DNA of 64,000 nt from CAVZVZ01 sp963778895 (GCA_963778895.1 CAVZVZ010000001.1:248001-312000); one strand, 5' to 3'; positions 1-8,639 are shown, counted from the stretch's first letter. Program-made: numbers and translations. Notes: generated from the letters alone by a model not told the origin.

Positions 1-1
1 C

Positions 2-55
2 GATGGCCTGGCCGAGTTCCTCCACGAACACGGCTACCTGGACGTGATTGCGTGA
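2..55 (+). CDS. C-terminal end of an unidentified protein (truncated by window edge)
   Basis: An open frame runs in from the left edge and reads DGLAEFLHEHGYLDVIA before a TGA stop. Only 17 residues are visible, so no family can be named. It converges on the enoyl-CoA hydratase gene, with about 11 bases between the two stop codons. Confidence 0.4.
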   Translation, partial: DGLAEFLHEHGYLDVIA

Positions 56-66
56 GCGGCTAGCGG

Positions 67-828
67 CTACTTGCCCTGCCATTGCGGGTCGCGCTTTTCG
101 AGGAAGGCCTTCGGGCCCTCCCAGAAGTCCTCCGTCGACGCCAGACCGATCATCGCGGTGCCCGACTCCTTGAAAGCGGTCTCGTCGTCGGCGTCGCGCA
201 GCTCGATCATGAGCCGCAGCGTCTCGCGCACGGCCAGCGGTGCGTTCGCTGCGATCCGCTCGGCCAACACCAAGGCCGTGTCGAGCGCAGCACCCGGCTC
301 ACACAGCTCGTTCACCATGCCGAACTGATAGGCCCGCTCGGCCGTGATGGGATCGCCGGTGAGGCCGAGCTCGATCGCGATGTTGCGCGGCAACATACGC
401 GGCAGACGGAACAGGCCGCCCGCGGCCGCGACGAGTGAGCGCTTCACCTCGGGGATGCCGAACGACGCCGCCTTGGACGCCACGACCATGTCGCACGCCA
501 GCACGATCTCGGTTCCACCGGCCAGGGCGGGACCGTCGACCGCGGCGATGAGCGGCTTGGTGCGCGCTCGCGCCACCAGCCCGGCGAACCCGCCGCGCTC
601 GGTCTGAAGATCGCCGGCCTTGCCCTCGTTGATCGCCTTGAGGTCAGCACCGGCACAGAACACGTTGCCCTCGGCCGTGAGCACGCCCAACCAGACATCG
701 GGATTTTCCTCGAGCTGATCGAGCGCGGCCTCCATGCCGCGCGCCACGTCGCCGTTGACGGCGTTCTTCTTCTCCGGACGGTTGATCTTGAGGACGCCGA
801 CGCGCCCACGGATTTCGTAGTCGACCAT
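67..828 (-). CDS. Enoyl-CoA hydratase/isomerase (crotonase family)
   Basis: This 253-residue protein is a complete crotonase-fold enzyme, which normally hydrates or isomerises enoyl-CoA in fatty-acid or amino-acid degradation. It shows the N-terminal RPEKKNAV segment, the oxyanion-hole motif FCAGADLKAI near residue 60 and the second oxyanion segment ALAGGTEI near residue 103. Length is normal. The exact substrate cannot be told. The ATG at 828 has no Shine-Dalgarno, but TAGGGT lies 7 bases upstream (836-841), suggesting a leaderless transcript. The gene is divergent from the small zinc protein at 914. Confidence 0.85.
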   Translation of the reverse strand: MVDYEIRGRVGVLKINRPEKKNAVNGDVARGMEAALDQLEENPDVWLGVLTAEGNVFCAGADLKAINEGKAGDLQTERGGFAGLVARARTKPLIAAVDGPALAGGTEIVLACDMVVASKAASFGIPEVKRSLVAAAGGLFRLPRMLPRNIAIELGLTGDPITAERAYQFGMVNELCEPGAALDTALVLAERIAANAPLAVRETLRLMIELRDADDETAFKESGTAMIGLASTEDFWEGPKAFLEKRDPQWQGK

Positions 829-835
829 GGCGCGA

Positions 836-841
836 ACCCTA
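836..841 (-). promoter_or_regulatory. -10 box of leaderless enoyl-CoA hydratase promoter
   Basis: On the minus strand TAGGGT is followed by 7 bases and then the ATG of the gene ending at 67. This spacing puts the transcription start at or next to the start codon. Confidence 0.5.
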
Positions 842-898
842 GCCAGCCCGCCGCGGACCGGCGAACGTGAGTGCCGCGTTTCGCAGGGCCCGGGCCAT

Positions 899-904
899 TA
901 GAGT
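899..904 (+). promoter_or_regulatory. -10 box of leaderless promoter for the zinc protein/HAD pair
   Basis: TAGAGT is followed by 9 bases and then the ATG at 914, with no purine-rich ribosome site between. It is divergent from the promoter at 836-841. Confidence 0.45.
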
Positions 905-913
905 CGCTGCTCC

Positions 914-1096
914 ATGGCTGCTCCCGCCGCCGGCCACCCCCACCTCTGCTGCCCGTTCTGCGACGCCTACGAGGTCGACCGCCTGTTCCTCGCCACGCAC
1001 CGAGTCGACGCGTGCGAGTGCCGGGCCTGCGGTGCCGGTTGGGAAGAGGAGCGTCTGGTCCGGTCGCGACGGGCCGTCGCACCGGCGTCGCACTGA
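914..1096 (+). CDS. Small zinc-ribbon protein
   Basis: A 60-residue protein with two cysteine pairs, CPFC near residue 13 and CRAC near residue 36, spaced like a zinc ribbon. After that it has an acidic patch and a basic tail. I do not recognise a named family. It lies 11 bases before the HAD phosphatase, so the two are probably co-transcribed. The cysteine spacing and the box at 899-904 are what support it as a real gene. Confidence 0.55.
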   Translation: MAAPAAGHPHLCCPFCDAYEVDRLFLATHRVDACECRACGAGWEEERLVRSRRAVAPASH

Positions 1097-1107
1097 GGCA
1101 GCTGGGC

Positions 1108-1668
1108 ATGGCATCGCGGTTTCCGATCTTCGATCTCGACGGCACCCTGCTCGACACCGACGCGGCCCTCGTGGCCACCTTCGTCGCCTTCGGTGTACCG
1201 AAGGCGGACATCACCTTCGGCCATGTGCTCGCCGACGAGTGCGCGCGACTGGGGATCGACCTCGACCATTTCCTCGATCGCTACGACACGGACGTGGCCC
1301 AACCCTTCCCGGGTGTGCCGGCGCTGGTCGAGCGGCTCGATCGATGGGCGCTGTGTTCGAACAAGCATCCGACGTCGGGTCGCGAGGAGCTCGCACGCCT
1401 CGGCTGGAAGCCCGAGGTGGCGTTGTTCAGCGACGCGTTCGACGGCCCGAAGCGGTTGCCGCCCGTACTCGACGCGCTCGGGCTCGATCCGGCTCACGTC
1501 GTGTTCATCGGTGACACGGCACACGATCGTGTGGTGGCGGCCGAGCTGGAGGTGCCGTTCGGGTTGGCGGCGTGGAACCCGCGTGCCGTACCCGCGGAAG
1601 GTGACCGAGTGTTGAGCGCGCCGTTGGACGTGCTCGCGTTCTGCGAGCAGTCGATCAGCTCTCGGTAA
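1108..1668 (+). CDS. HAD-superfamily hydrolase, phosphoglycolate phosphatase-like
   Basis: This 186-residue protein carries HAD motif I, DLDGTLLDTD, at residues 8-17. Motif II surroundings (CSNK) are near residue 80 and the motif IV region FIGDTAHD is near residue 135. These mark a Mg-dependent phosphatase with a small cap, similar to phosphoglycolate phosphatases; the substrate is unknown. ATG at 1108 is chosen because it puts motif I at the expected N-terminal position. Its stop overlaps by 14 bases the 3' end of the convergent gene at 1655. Confidence 0.75.
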   Translation: MASRFPIFDLDGTLLDTDAALVATFVAFGVPKADITFGHVLADECARLGIDLDHFLDRYDTDVAQPFPGVPALVERLDRWALCSNKHPTSGREELARLGWKPEVALFSDAFDGPKRLPPVLDALGLDPAHVVFIGDTAHDRVVAAELEVPFGLAAWNPRAVPAEGDRVLSAPLDVLAFCEQSISSR

Positions 1669-3192
1669 CCGAGAGACCGGTCGGCGGCTCGGCGGGTGCC
1701 GCCGCCTCGGTCGGCTCTGCCGGGGTTGGTGATTCGACGGGCGCGGGTTGGGCTGCGTCAGCAGATGTCGCCGGCTCGAGCGGCGCGGTGGGGGCAGTCG
1801 GGGTCGGAGGAGTTGCAGGGGCCGCCGCGGCATCGGGGGCCGCGGGGCTCGCGAGGTTTCGGGTCGCGGCGGCGGAGGCGGCACCGGCGGGCGGGATCCA
1901 GGCTTTGCTGCGGTCGCGACGACCGGTACCTCGGGTGCCTCCACGGGGCGGCCGCGACGGAGCGGCAGCGGGCTCGATGCCGAACTCGGCGGCGACCTGA
2001 GGGATGCGCGACGCCAGCTTCTCGACGGCTGCTCGCAGTTCGTCGGTCGGCTTCTCGGGCACACCTTGCGGTTTCACGTTCTGGCGCACGGGCGCGAACG
2101 CCAACGCGTCGATCACCGTGGCGAAGCGGTCGGAGGTGGTGTCGCTCGTGAGCGCCGCGGAGGTCGCCTCGGTGAGACGCGCGCTCAGTTCGGCCGGGAA
2201 CGGCGCACCAGCCTTCGGCGGTCGTGAGCTGACTCGGAGGGCGCGGACCACGCGACCGTCGCGCAACAAGGTGTCGAGCTCCTGAAGCCATGCGGCGTGT
2301 TCGGCCTCGACGCGACGCGCCGAGCGCGGTGCGGAGCTCGTCGGCCTGTGCCCGCGACGCTTCGTCCTTCGCGGCGGCGTCGGCGGCGACGACCACCGAT
2401 CGCAGATCACGTAGATCGAGCTCCTCGACATCGGCCAGCGCGGCTTCGGCTCGGTCCTGCCACTCTGCGCTGCGCAGGCGCGGCGACAAGTCCTCGGCGA
2501 TCGCGATCAGCGGTGCGGCGTTGATCTCGGTCTGGCCCGCGGCGCGGTTCTCCTCGTTCTGCTTGTCGATCGCCTGGCGGACCGCAGGGATGCCACCGCG
2601 CAGGACCTGCTCGGCGATCGCCTTGTGCTCTTCCGGGAGATCGGCCAACACCGCTTGGCGGTGCGCGCGACCGGGACGGAGCCGCTTCGGCTTGGGCTTG
2701 GCTTCGATGGGTGGCCGCGCGGGACGCTCGGGACGCGGTCGACGCTCGCGACGTTGCTCGCCTGTGCCTGCGCCGCCGACCAGCCCCGCTCCGTCGTTCG
2801 CGATCACCGTCGCGGGGCGCGCCTCGACGGCCGTCGCCCCGATCCTTGCGCTCGCCGCGATCGCCGCGGTCACGACCACCGCCGCTGCGCTCACGGCGTC
2901 GACCCTTCTCGACGAGCGCGGTGGTGACGGCCGGTTGGTTCTGGATGGTGCCGATCACCTCGATGCGTTCGGACTCGTTGCGTTGCTTCTCCTTCGGCGG
3001 TTGCACCGCGACGATCGTGATGCCGTCCACGTCGAAATCGGCATCCGCTCGCACGACGTCGCCGACCTTGGCGCCGGCGAACAGCAAGGCGGAGGAGACC
3101 TCGCCCTTCGGTTGCTTGGCCCCCGCGGCGCGCCAGGTCCACGTGCCGTCAGCGCGTTCGCTGGTCAGCTCGACCTCGATCCTGCGGGGCAT
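1655..3192 (-). CDS. Conserved hypothetical protein with basic and Ala/Pro-rich linkers (frameshifted)
   Basis: Three overlapping minus-strand frames join into one protein of about 510 residues, with breaks near 2790 and 2320. The N-terminal 85 residues look like a small beta-rich domain. A strongly basic Arg/Gly/Asp-rich linker follows, then a helical region containing LRPGRAHRQAVLADLP and LRVSSRPPKAGAPFP, then an Ala/Pro/Thr-rich tail. The basic linker hints at nucleic-acid binding, but this is inference; I recognise no characterised family. The ATG at 3192 has TAGCGT 9 bases upstream (3202-3207), again leaderless. Confidence 0.6.
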
Positions 3193-3201
3193 AGGGAAGG
3201 A

Positions 3202-3207
3202 ACGCTA
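3202..3207 (-). promoter_or_regulatory. -10 box of leaderless promoter
   Basis: TAGCGT on the minus strand stands 9 bases before the ATG at 3192. It is back to back with the plus-strand box at 3238-3243. Confidence 0.45.
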
Positions 3208-3237
3208 CTGGCTTCACGGAACCGCGGGCGAAAAACC

Positions 3238-3243
3238 TATGCT
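3238..3243 (+). promoter_or_regulatory. -10 box of leaderless histidine-phosphatase promoter
   Basis: TATGCT is followed by 6 bases and GTG at 3250, with no ribosome site. Confidence 0.45.
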
Positions 3244-3249
3244 CCGCCT

Positions 3250-3972
3250 GTGCCGACTGACTCACCTGCCTCACCGAAACCCGAAGGGTTCCGTCAGTAT
3301 CGATTCACGCCACCGCCCGGCGCGACCGAACTGCTCATCGTGCGCCACGGTGAATCGGCACCGGCGCGACCCGATCAACCCTTCGCCCTCGCCGACGGGC
3401 ACGGTGATCCCGAGCTCGCCCCCGAGGGGCGATGGCAGGCCGAACAGCTCGGCATGCGTTTGGCCAAGGAGCAGATCGACGCGATCTACGTCACCAGTCT
3501 GCGGCGCACCCACGAGACGGCGGCGCCGCTCGCGCAGCGGGTCGGCCTCGAACCCGTCGTCGAGCGCGACCTGCGCGAGGTGTTCCTCGGCGACTGGGAA
3601 GGCGGCATGTACCGGCAGAAAGGCGGCCGAGGGCGACCCGATCTTTCGCGAGGCGATGACCACAGGGGAGTGGGGCCTGATCCCGGGGGCGGAGACCACC
3701 GAGCAACTCCGCTCGCGGGCCGTCGGTGCGATCGGCCGCATCGTCGAACGCCATCCCGATCAGCGTGTCGTCGTGGTCTCACACGGTGGGGTGATCGGAT
3801 GCCTGCTTGGCTCACGCGACCGACGGTCGACCTTTCGCCTTCGTCGGGGCCGACAACGCGTCGATCAGCCACATCGTCGTGACGAACGGCGTGTGGATCC
3901 TGCGGCGCTTCAACGACACGGGTCATCTGGCGGGCGGAGTTGTCGGTCGCTCCCGAGCCTCCCACCTGAAAT
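3250..3972 (+). CDS. Histidine phosphatase (phosphoglycerate mutase-like), frameshifted
   Basis: The frame begins at GTG 3250 and reaches the catalytic motif LIVRHGES near residue 32. It continues through YVTSLRRTHETA and the catalytic acid region VFLGDWEGG. The protein then moves to a second frame near 3625 (GDPIFREAM ... VVSHGGVIGCLL) and a third near 3810 (DGRPFAFVGADNASIS). Each break can be undone by removing one G from a GG pair, which argues for sequencing error. It is a branch-1 histidine phosphatase acting on an unknown phosphate ester. The exact stop is uncertain, near 3970. Confidence 0.7.
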
Positions 3973-4252
3973 CCAGCTCACGGCGGCCATCGGCGCACTC
4001 GTACCAGCCCGACTGCCCAACCGCCGATAATCCTCGTTACGTAAAGCTACGGATCTCGGGTGCCCGCGCAGCTCGGACATCCAGCCCCGCCCACCGGGGT
4101 TCGACGTCCACTCGCCCATAGGCACCGAATCGGTACCGAATCTGCGCCTGCGTGACAACGAGTGACAACCGCAGTACGCGAACCCCGGCCCCGGCGGCGA
4201 GAACGGCCTCGAGCGCCTCCGATCGCCCGCGCCGACCACCCTCCCGCCTTTA
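3973..4252. other. Intergenic stretch with two tandem short repeats
   Basis: There is no convincing gene in this 280-base gap between converging genes. ACCGAATC occurs at 4124 and 4135 (11-bp step). GTGACAAC occurs at 4152 and 4162 (10-bp step). The role is unknown. Confidence 0.4.
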
Positions 4253-4264
4253 CGTCACGTGACG
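4253..4264. repeat. Left CGTCACGTGACG palindrome
   Basis: This perfect 12-bp palindrome contains the stop codon of the zinc-finger gene. The same 12-bp core recurs at the other end of the gene inside an 18-bp palindrome (4620-4637). I noticed no third copy of the full core in the window. Confidence 0.7.
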
Positions 4265-4614
4265 ATATTCAGCGAATGATCGACGGTGCGAGGCTCGATC
4301 CAGACCTCGGCCAGAGGTCGAGCGTTGTCGAGCAACCACCGCAAGGCATCGGCCACGTCGGCCGGCGCCGACGACGAGGCCAGGTCTCGGTCGACGTCCT
4401 CGAGCGCCGCTTGAAGGCAATACAACCGACTCTGTAGGTCGTCCAGCGCGTCCCGGGCGACGATGACGTCACCGTCGGCCAGCCCGTGGGCCGTCGCCAG
4501 CTTGCGAGCCATGTGCGCCGCCTGCCGACAACCCTGCCGGCAATAGCGCTTCGGTCGACCTCGCCCTCCGGGCGCCGCGAGCTTGCGGCCGCACCACGAG
4601 ACACCGCTCGGCAT
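4255..4614 (-). CDS. Small cysteine-rich (zinc-finger type) protein bracketed by palindromes
   Basis: About 119 residues. The N-terminal part reads CGRKLAAPGGRGRPKRYC followed by CRQAAHMARK, the pattern of a family of short actinobacterial zinc-finger proteins. The rest is helical and acidic. The usual first Cys of the leading CxxC is missing in this frame. The adjacent frame supplies it if one G of GTGGTG is removed, so the start is uncertain: ATG 4614 is used here, but GTG 4628 inside the palindrome is possible. An 18-bp palindrome covers the translation start and a 12-bp copy covers the stop, suggesting autoregulation or a cassette. The function is unknown. Confidence 0.6.
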   Translation of the reverse strand: MPSGVSWCGRKLAAPGGRGRPKRYCRQGCRQAAHMARKLATAHGLADGDVIVARDALDDLQSRLYCLQAALEDVDRDLASSSAPADVADALRWLLDNARPLAEVWIEPRTVDHSLNIVT

Positions 4615-4619
4615 CGCAT

Positions 4620-4637
4620 TTTCGTCACGTGACGAAA
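4620..4637. promoter_or_regulatory. Right palindrome TTTCGTCACGTGACGAAA, candidate operator
   Basis: An 18-bp perfect palindrome centred on CACGTG, 5 bases upstream of the ATG at 4614. It lies where a repressor would block transcription or translation initiation of the zinc-finger gene. Confidence 0.55.
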
Positions 4638-4753
4638 GATACCCGATCAACCACATGAGTGTGCGAATGCCGACACAGTGGGCCACTTGGCCCATCGACG
4701 AAGCGCGCTGACCCCTGGCATCTTTTGGATGGCCCTGTGTGTGGGGTCTCACT

Positions 4754-4760
4754 GGGAGGA
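4754..4760 (+). promoter_or_regulatory. Ribosome binding site fixing the pilin start
   Basis: GGGAGGA lies 8 bases before GTG 4769. It is one of the few strong Shine-Dalgarno sites in the first 10 kb. Confidence 0.6.
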
Positions 4761-4768
4761 AGAACACA

Positions 4769-4957
4769 GTGCTGTTGTCCTATGAGTTCACCCGGGCCTG
4801 GCTGGTGAGCCGTTGCAAGACCGATCGGGGTGCGTCGCTCGTCGAATACGCCCTGCTCGTGGCGCTCATCGCCGTCGTGTGCATCGTCGCCATCACGTTC
4901 CTCGGCAAGAAGGCATCGAGCAAGTTCAGCAGCGTCGGCTCTGCCGTCGCCGGCTGA
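4769..4957 (+). CDS. Flp/Fap-type pilin subunit
   Basis: A 62-residue protein with the class IVb prepilin signature: a short basic leader, then GASLVEYALLVALIAVVCIV (about residues 21-40), with the conserved Glu five residues after the Gly. The hydrophobic helix continues into TFLG, and a small Ser/Ala-rich tail completes a Flp pilin. Normally a TadV-type peptidase cleaves such a pilin and the Tad machinery secretes it. No tad genes lie in the window, so this is an orphan pilin gene. GTG at 4769 is chosen for its ribosome site. Confidence 0.8.
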   Translation: MLLSYEFTRAWLVSRCKTDRGASLVEYALLVALIAVVCIVAITFLGKKASSKFSSVGSAVAG

Positions 4958-4988
4958 CACGCCGCACATCCGGGGGGATGTCGCGGAA

Positions 4989-5017
4989 GTGGCTGGCGGC
5001 GGCGGGCCGCCAGCCAC
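4989..5017. terminator. Strong hairpin between converging genes
   Basis: GTGGCTGGCGG pairs perfectly with CCGCCAGCCAC across a 7-base loop, an 11-bp GC stem. It lies between the pilin stop (4957) and the stop of the minus-strand gene (5029), so it can serve both directions. There is no clear U-run. Confidence 0.6.
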
Positions 5018-5028
5018 TACCGCTTTCG

Positions 5029-6172
5029 TCAACCCGTGAACTTGGGGTGGGTCGCCGGATTGCCGCGCGGCTCGGCGGACGCGCCCGGTGTCGTGGTCGA
5101 CGTGGTCGTCGGTCGGTCATCCGGACCGTCGAAGTCCACCGGACCCCAGACGGGAACGCCAGCCCCGCCATCCCCCACACCCCTTGTTGGGTCGCGAACT
5201 GATCCGGGAACCCGTCGCTGAACGGCGTGGCGAACCCGCCGACATCGGCGGCATCACCACTGGTGATCTGCCAGGTGAGCAGCGAGTCGTACGGCGATCC
5301 GCCCGACTCGACCCAAGGTGCGCTCTCGGGGTTCTCCCCCGCCGCGACCAGTGCTTGGATCACGAGCGCCGTCGAGTTCGGATCGACGTCGAGACCGTCG
5401 ATGAAGGCCCATCCACCGTCGGCGTCCTGGGTCGCGTCGAGGAACGCCAACGCATCGTGCGGTGGCGTCACGCCCGCGGCGGTCAACGCCTCGAGAGGCG
5501 AGCGCGGTGGAGTTGCTGTCGGGGCCGATGAAGTTCACCGGATCCGGCGGACCGCACGCCACGCGACGTGTCGGCCCGGTAGGCCTCCCACCCGCCGGAC
5601 GTGCACTGTTGATCGGTCAACCAGGTGGTCGCCGATGCATCGGGGGCGACGCCCTGCGACACCAGCCCGAGGATCGCAAGGCCCTGCCGGAACGCGCCGT
5701 CGAAGCTCGGGTCGGTGGCGCCGTACAGGCCGGGCTCGAAGTCGCCCAACGTCGCCTGCAGGCGGGCCACCAGGTCCTGGCCTCCGAAGTCGGTCCCCGG
5801 CACGCCCGCGGCGTCGGCGAGCAGCAAGAAGATAGCCGAGCGCGCCGACGCTGTCGTCTCCCCCGGGGCGCCGACGTAGTCGTCGACGTGGGCCTGCAGG
5901 AACGCCACCGCGGCGTCGAACGTCGACTGGTGGCTGGCCGAGGCCCCCAAGGCCAAGCGCCGACTGCGCGCGTGTTGCTGTAGTCCGGGGTCGTCGTTGA
6001 CGTCGGGATGAATCCGTCGGCGGTGAACTGACTGGCGAGCCAGTCGGCGCCGGCTTGCGCCGACGCCGTTCGTTCCGCCGAGTGTCGCGGCGTTCCCCGA
6101 CGATGCCAACAGGGTGGTCGCCGCGATCACTATCGCGATCGATACCCCGACAAGGGTGCGTTTCGTTCTCAC
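5029..6172 (-). CDS. Secreted prenyltransferase/squalene-oxidase-repeat protein (frameshifted)
   Basis: The protein has a Sec-type signal peptide (MRTKRTLVGVSIAIVIAATT then ALSSG-like small residues). After it come several alpha-alpha repeats seen in terpene-cyclase-like secreted proteins: GADWLASQFTADGFIP, QSTFDAAVAFLQAH, FRQGLAILGLVSQGV, DGGWAF, NSTALVIQALVAAG and GVWGMAGLAFP. It ends in a Thr/Pro-rich tail and TGA at 5029-5031. At least four frame changes (near 6060, 5950, 5500 and 5140) interrupt it. GTG 6172 is preceded by GGAAGGAG. Catalytic acids of true squalene cyclases are not evident, so a binding or structural role at the cell surface is possible. Confidence 0.7.
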
Positions 6173-6202
6173 GTGGGCTCCTTCCGTTGTCGTCGCGGCC
6201 GG

Positions 6203-6226
6203 GAACCTCACATGACGTGAGAGTTC
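6203..6226. promoter_or_regulatory. Inverted repeat upstream of the squalene-repeat gene
   Basis: GAACCTCAC and GTGAG-A-GTTC face each other around ATGAC. It lies about 30 bases upstream of the start at 6172 and could be an operator. Confidence 0.35.
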
Positions 6227-6487
6227 TGGCTCAGCCCGTATTCCACGACGGTGCTGTGATGAGCCTGTTCGTCCAGGACGGTGTTCCGGCTCACGTGCGA
6301 CGACCGCCAAGGGCGACCGGCACGCCTACGGTTGCGGGTCAGCGTCGGTGTTCGACCGACTTCCCCGACCAGGGCGAAAGATGCTCGGTTGTCGGCCGCA
6401 GCCAACCACGGCTCACCCTCGCGGTCAATTGTCGTCGTAGAATCAGCGGGCGAACACCGCCGGCCCGACGAAGCAGGAGACGTCATC
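6227..6487. other. Divergent intergenic region
   Basis: There is no supported gene between the squalene-repeat gene and the aldolase. A TAGAAT hexamer at about 6438 could be the -10 of the aldolase, whose AGGAGA ribosome site is at 6475-6480. Confidence 0.4.
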
Positions 6488-7252
6488 GTGGGCAAGCCCA
6501 TTCGGTACTCGAGGCCCGACGTTCGACAACGTCGAGGACGAGCGCACGTACATCAAACAGCGCCTGGCCGCCGGTTTCCGTCTCTTCGGCTCCTTCGGGT
6601 TCAGCGAAGGCGTGGCCGGCCACATCACCGCGCGCGATCCCGAGCTCACCGATCACTTCTGGGTCAATCCCGTTCGCCGTGCCGTTCCAGCACATTCGCG
6701 TGAGCGATCTGATCCTCGTGAACGAGCAGGGTGATGTCGTCGAAGGTGACTACGAGGTCAACAGGCGGCCGTTCGCCATCCACTCGCAGGTTCACGCGGC
6801 CCGACCCGATGTGAAGGCCGCCGCGCACTCACACTCGGTGTACGGCAAGGCGTTCTCGGCGCTCGGCCAGCTCCTCGACCCGATCACCCAGGACTCGTGC
6901 GCGTTCCACGGCGACCACGCCTTGTTCGACGACTACACGGGGGTCGTGCTCGACACCGAGGAGGGCAAGCGGATCGCGCACGCCCTCGACGACAAGAAGG
7001 CCGTGATCCTGCGCAACCACGGATTGCTCACCGTCGGGCAACACGGTCGACGAGGCAGTGTGGTGGTTCATCACGATGGAGCGCACCTGCCAGGCGCAGC
7101 TGCTCGCGCAGGCCGCCGGTCCGCTCGTGAAGATCGATCCGGAGATGGCCGAGCTCACCGCGCGCCAGGTCGGCAGCCCCGTGTCCGGTTGGCTGAGCTT
7201 CCAGCCGCTGTACGAGGTGATCGTCCGCGAGCAGCCCGATCTGCTCGACTGA
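6488..7252 (+). CDS. Class II aldolase/adducin family protein (frameshifted)
   Basis: Reassembled from three frames, the protein runs from GTG 6488 through LAAGFRLFGSFGFSEGVAGH and PFQHIRVSDLILVN. The zinc-ligand motif HSHSVYGKAFSALG follows, with the later histidine segment ILRNHGLLTVG. Frame breaks near 6517, 6670 and 7040 each disappear if one base is dropped from CCC or GGG. The family includes fuculose-phosphate aldolases and decarboxylases; the absence of other sugar genes leaves the substrate open. About 254 residues. It is followed after 4 bases by the SnoaL-like gene, so the two probably share a transcript. Confidence 0.75.
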
Positions 7253-7256
7253 CGCC

Positions 7257-7672
7257 ATGGCTGACGACGCCCTCCGACTGCAACGCGAAGCCACGATCGT
7301 CAGCTTGCTCGCGGTCGAACAGGACCTCGACATCGAACGGCTCGCGCAGGTGTTCCCCAACCCGCGCTACGAATTGATCGGCAACAACCGCGTGTACGAC
7401 GGGCTCGAGGACTGTGCGCTCGCTACCTCAAGGAGCGACGCAACGCGTTCCCCGACTATCGGGCCGAACCGATCGCACTCCACCACTCCGACGACGCGGT
7501 GATCGCTGAAGCATGGGTGACGGGCACGCATGTGGGTCGCATCGAGGCCATCGAACCGAGCGGCAAGGGGTTCCGCTTCCGCATGGCGGCCTTCTTCCTC
7601 TTCGATGGCCACACCTTGTTGTGCGTGCGCAACTACTTCGATCACGCCACCATCGCTCGCCAGCTCGCTTAG
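7257..7672 (+). CDS. SnoaL/NTF2-like protein (frameshifted)
   Basis: ATG at 7257 opens a frame with LLAVEQDLDIERLAQVFPN and YELIGNNRVYDG. After a shift near 7415 it continues as RNAFPDYRAEPIALHHSDD and ends with MAAFFLFDGHTLLCVRNYFD. This cone-shaped-fold pattern of about 137 residues is typical of nuclear-transport-factor-2-like proteins, which range from ketosteroid-isomerase-like enzymes to binding proteins. Its link with the aldolase gene is the only clue to function. The stop TAG converges on the MOSC gene with a 4-base overlap. Confidence 0.6.
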
Positions 7673-8639
7673 ATCTCGAACGCGTCGCCGACGCGGATCG
7701 TGCCTGGTTCCCGCACCCACGCGTACAACCGGCCCCAACCCGGATGCACATCCTGGTCCATGCGTTTGAAGTCGCGGTCGGAGAACCAGGCGGCATTCTT
7801 CGCGCAGGGCGTCGCGTACGAAGAGATCTCCCCCACAACCTCACCGATGCGCACGACGGTGCCCGGCAGCAGCTGGTCCCACTGCACACCTTCGATCGTG
7901 ATGTTCTCGCCCGCGGCTCCGGCAAAGACAGGATGTCCTTCGGCGACGAGGGCGGCGATGACGTCCGCGCTCCACAGGCACAGCGCCTGAAACGGTCGGC
8001 CGTGGTGACGGCGATCGTTCTGTACATCGCCGGCCACGCCTGACCACGACACCTCGGCCTCCGGAATCGGTTGTTTCGGAACCCCGCCACCCGACTGGTG
8101 CAGGGCGACGACGCGACCGCGAGCGCTGCGCGTCCCCTGTCCGGCGCCCGCCCGAATCCGGCCGATGTCGCGCAGATGGTGGGTGGCGTCGTGCACGGCG
8201 TGCTGGGCGATCCAGCGCACATCCACGCGATCGCCGTCGACGATCGCACCGCGCGTCCATTGGCCCATGTCGAGGCCGGCGAGCTCCTCGGCCAGCAGCG
8301 AGCCCTCCTCAGCAATGCCCGACGACCGCACGGTCCATGTCGTGCGGGCGCACCTCGCGCGTGAACCTCGGCGTAGGTGCTGGCCCGAGATCGGGCTCGT
8401 CGGTCGTCAACGCCATCCCCAAGAGGAACCGTAAGGAGAAGAGCACCTCGCGCGACATGGTCGGCGTACTCCGCGATCGACCATTGGTCGGGCGCGTACC
8501 GATGCTGGAGCACGGAGTCGTCGAGGCCGGCCGCGTACTCCTGGAGCAGGGCACCGAGGATCGGCAGCGTGGTCAGGAGATCGCCGTCGGTCCACCGGTC
8601 ACCGTCGAACGGGCACTCGTCGCACTGTTCATGCCGCAA
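7669..8639 (-). CDS. DinB-like/MOSC domain fusion protein (frameshifted)
   Basis: The N-terminal half carries CDECPFDG and the DinB four-helix pattern (WSIAEYADHV, LDMGQW, HAVHDATHHLRDIGRI), whose histidines would hold a metal. With no stop between, the frame goes on into a MOSC domain: RVVALHQSGGGVPKQPI, ENITIEGVQWD and the cysteine segment YATPCAKNA. MOSC domains act as molybdenum-cofactor sulfur carriers. Breaks near 8440 and 8330 lie inside the DinB half, but the domain junction itself is in one uninterrupted frame. The start is uncertain; TTG 8639 is the only start-like codon in frame. It is divergent from the LLM oxidoreductase across an operator-like palindrome. Confidence 0.65.

Noticed and set aside
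2290..3882. A 530-residue plus-strand open frame
   Set aside because: Only the part from 3250 matches a protein family. The first 960 bases are antisense to the conserved minus-strand gene 1655-3192, whose residues are coherent.
4095..4150. Possible tRNA or attachment-site remnant (GGGGTTCGACGTCC)
   Set aside because: The T-arm-like phrase has no matching acceptor, D arm or anticodon arm in either strand. No integrase or duplicated flank is present.
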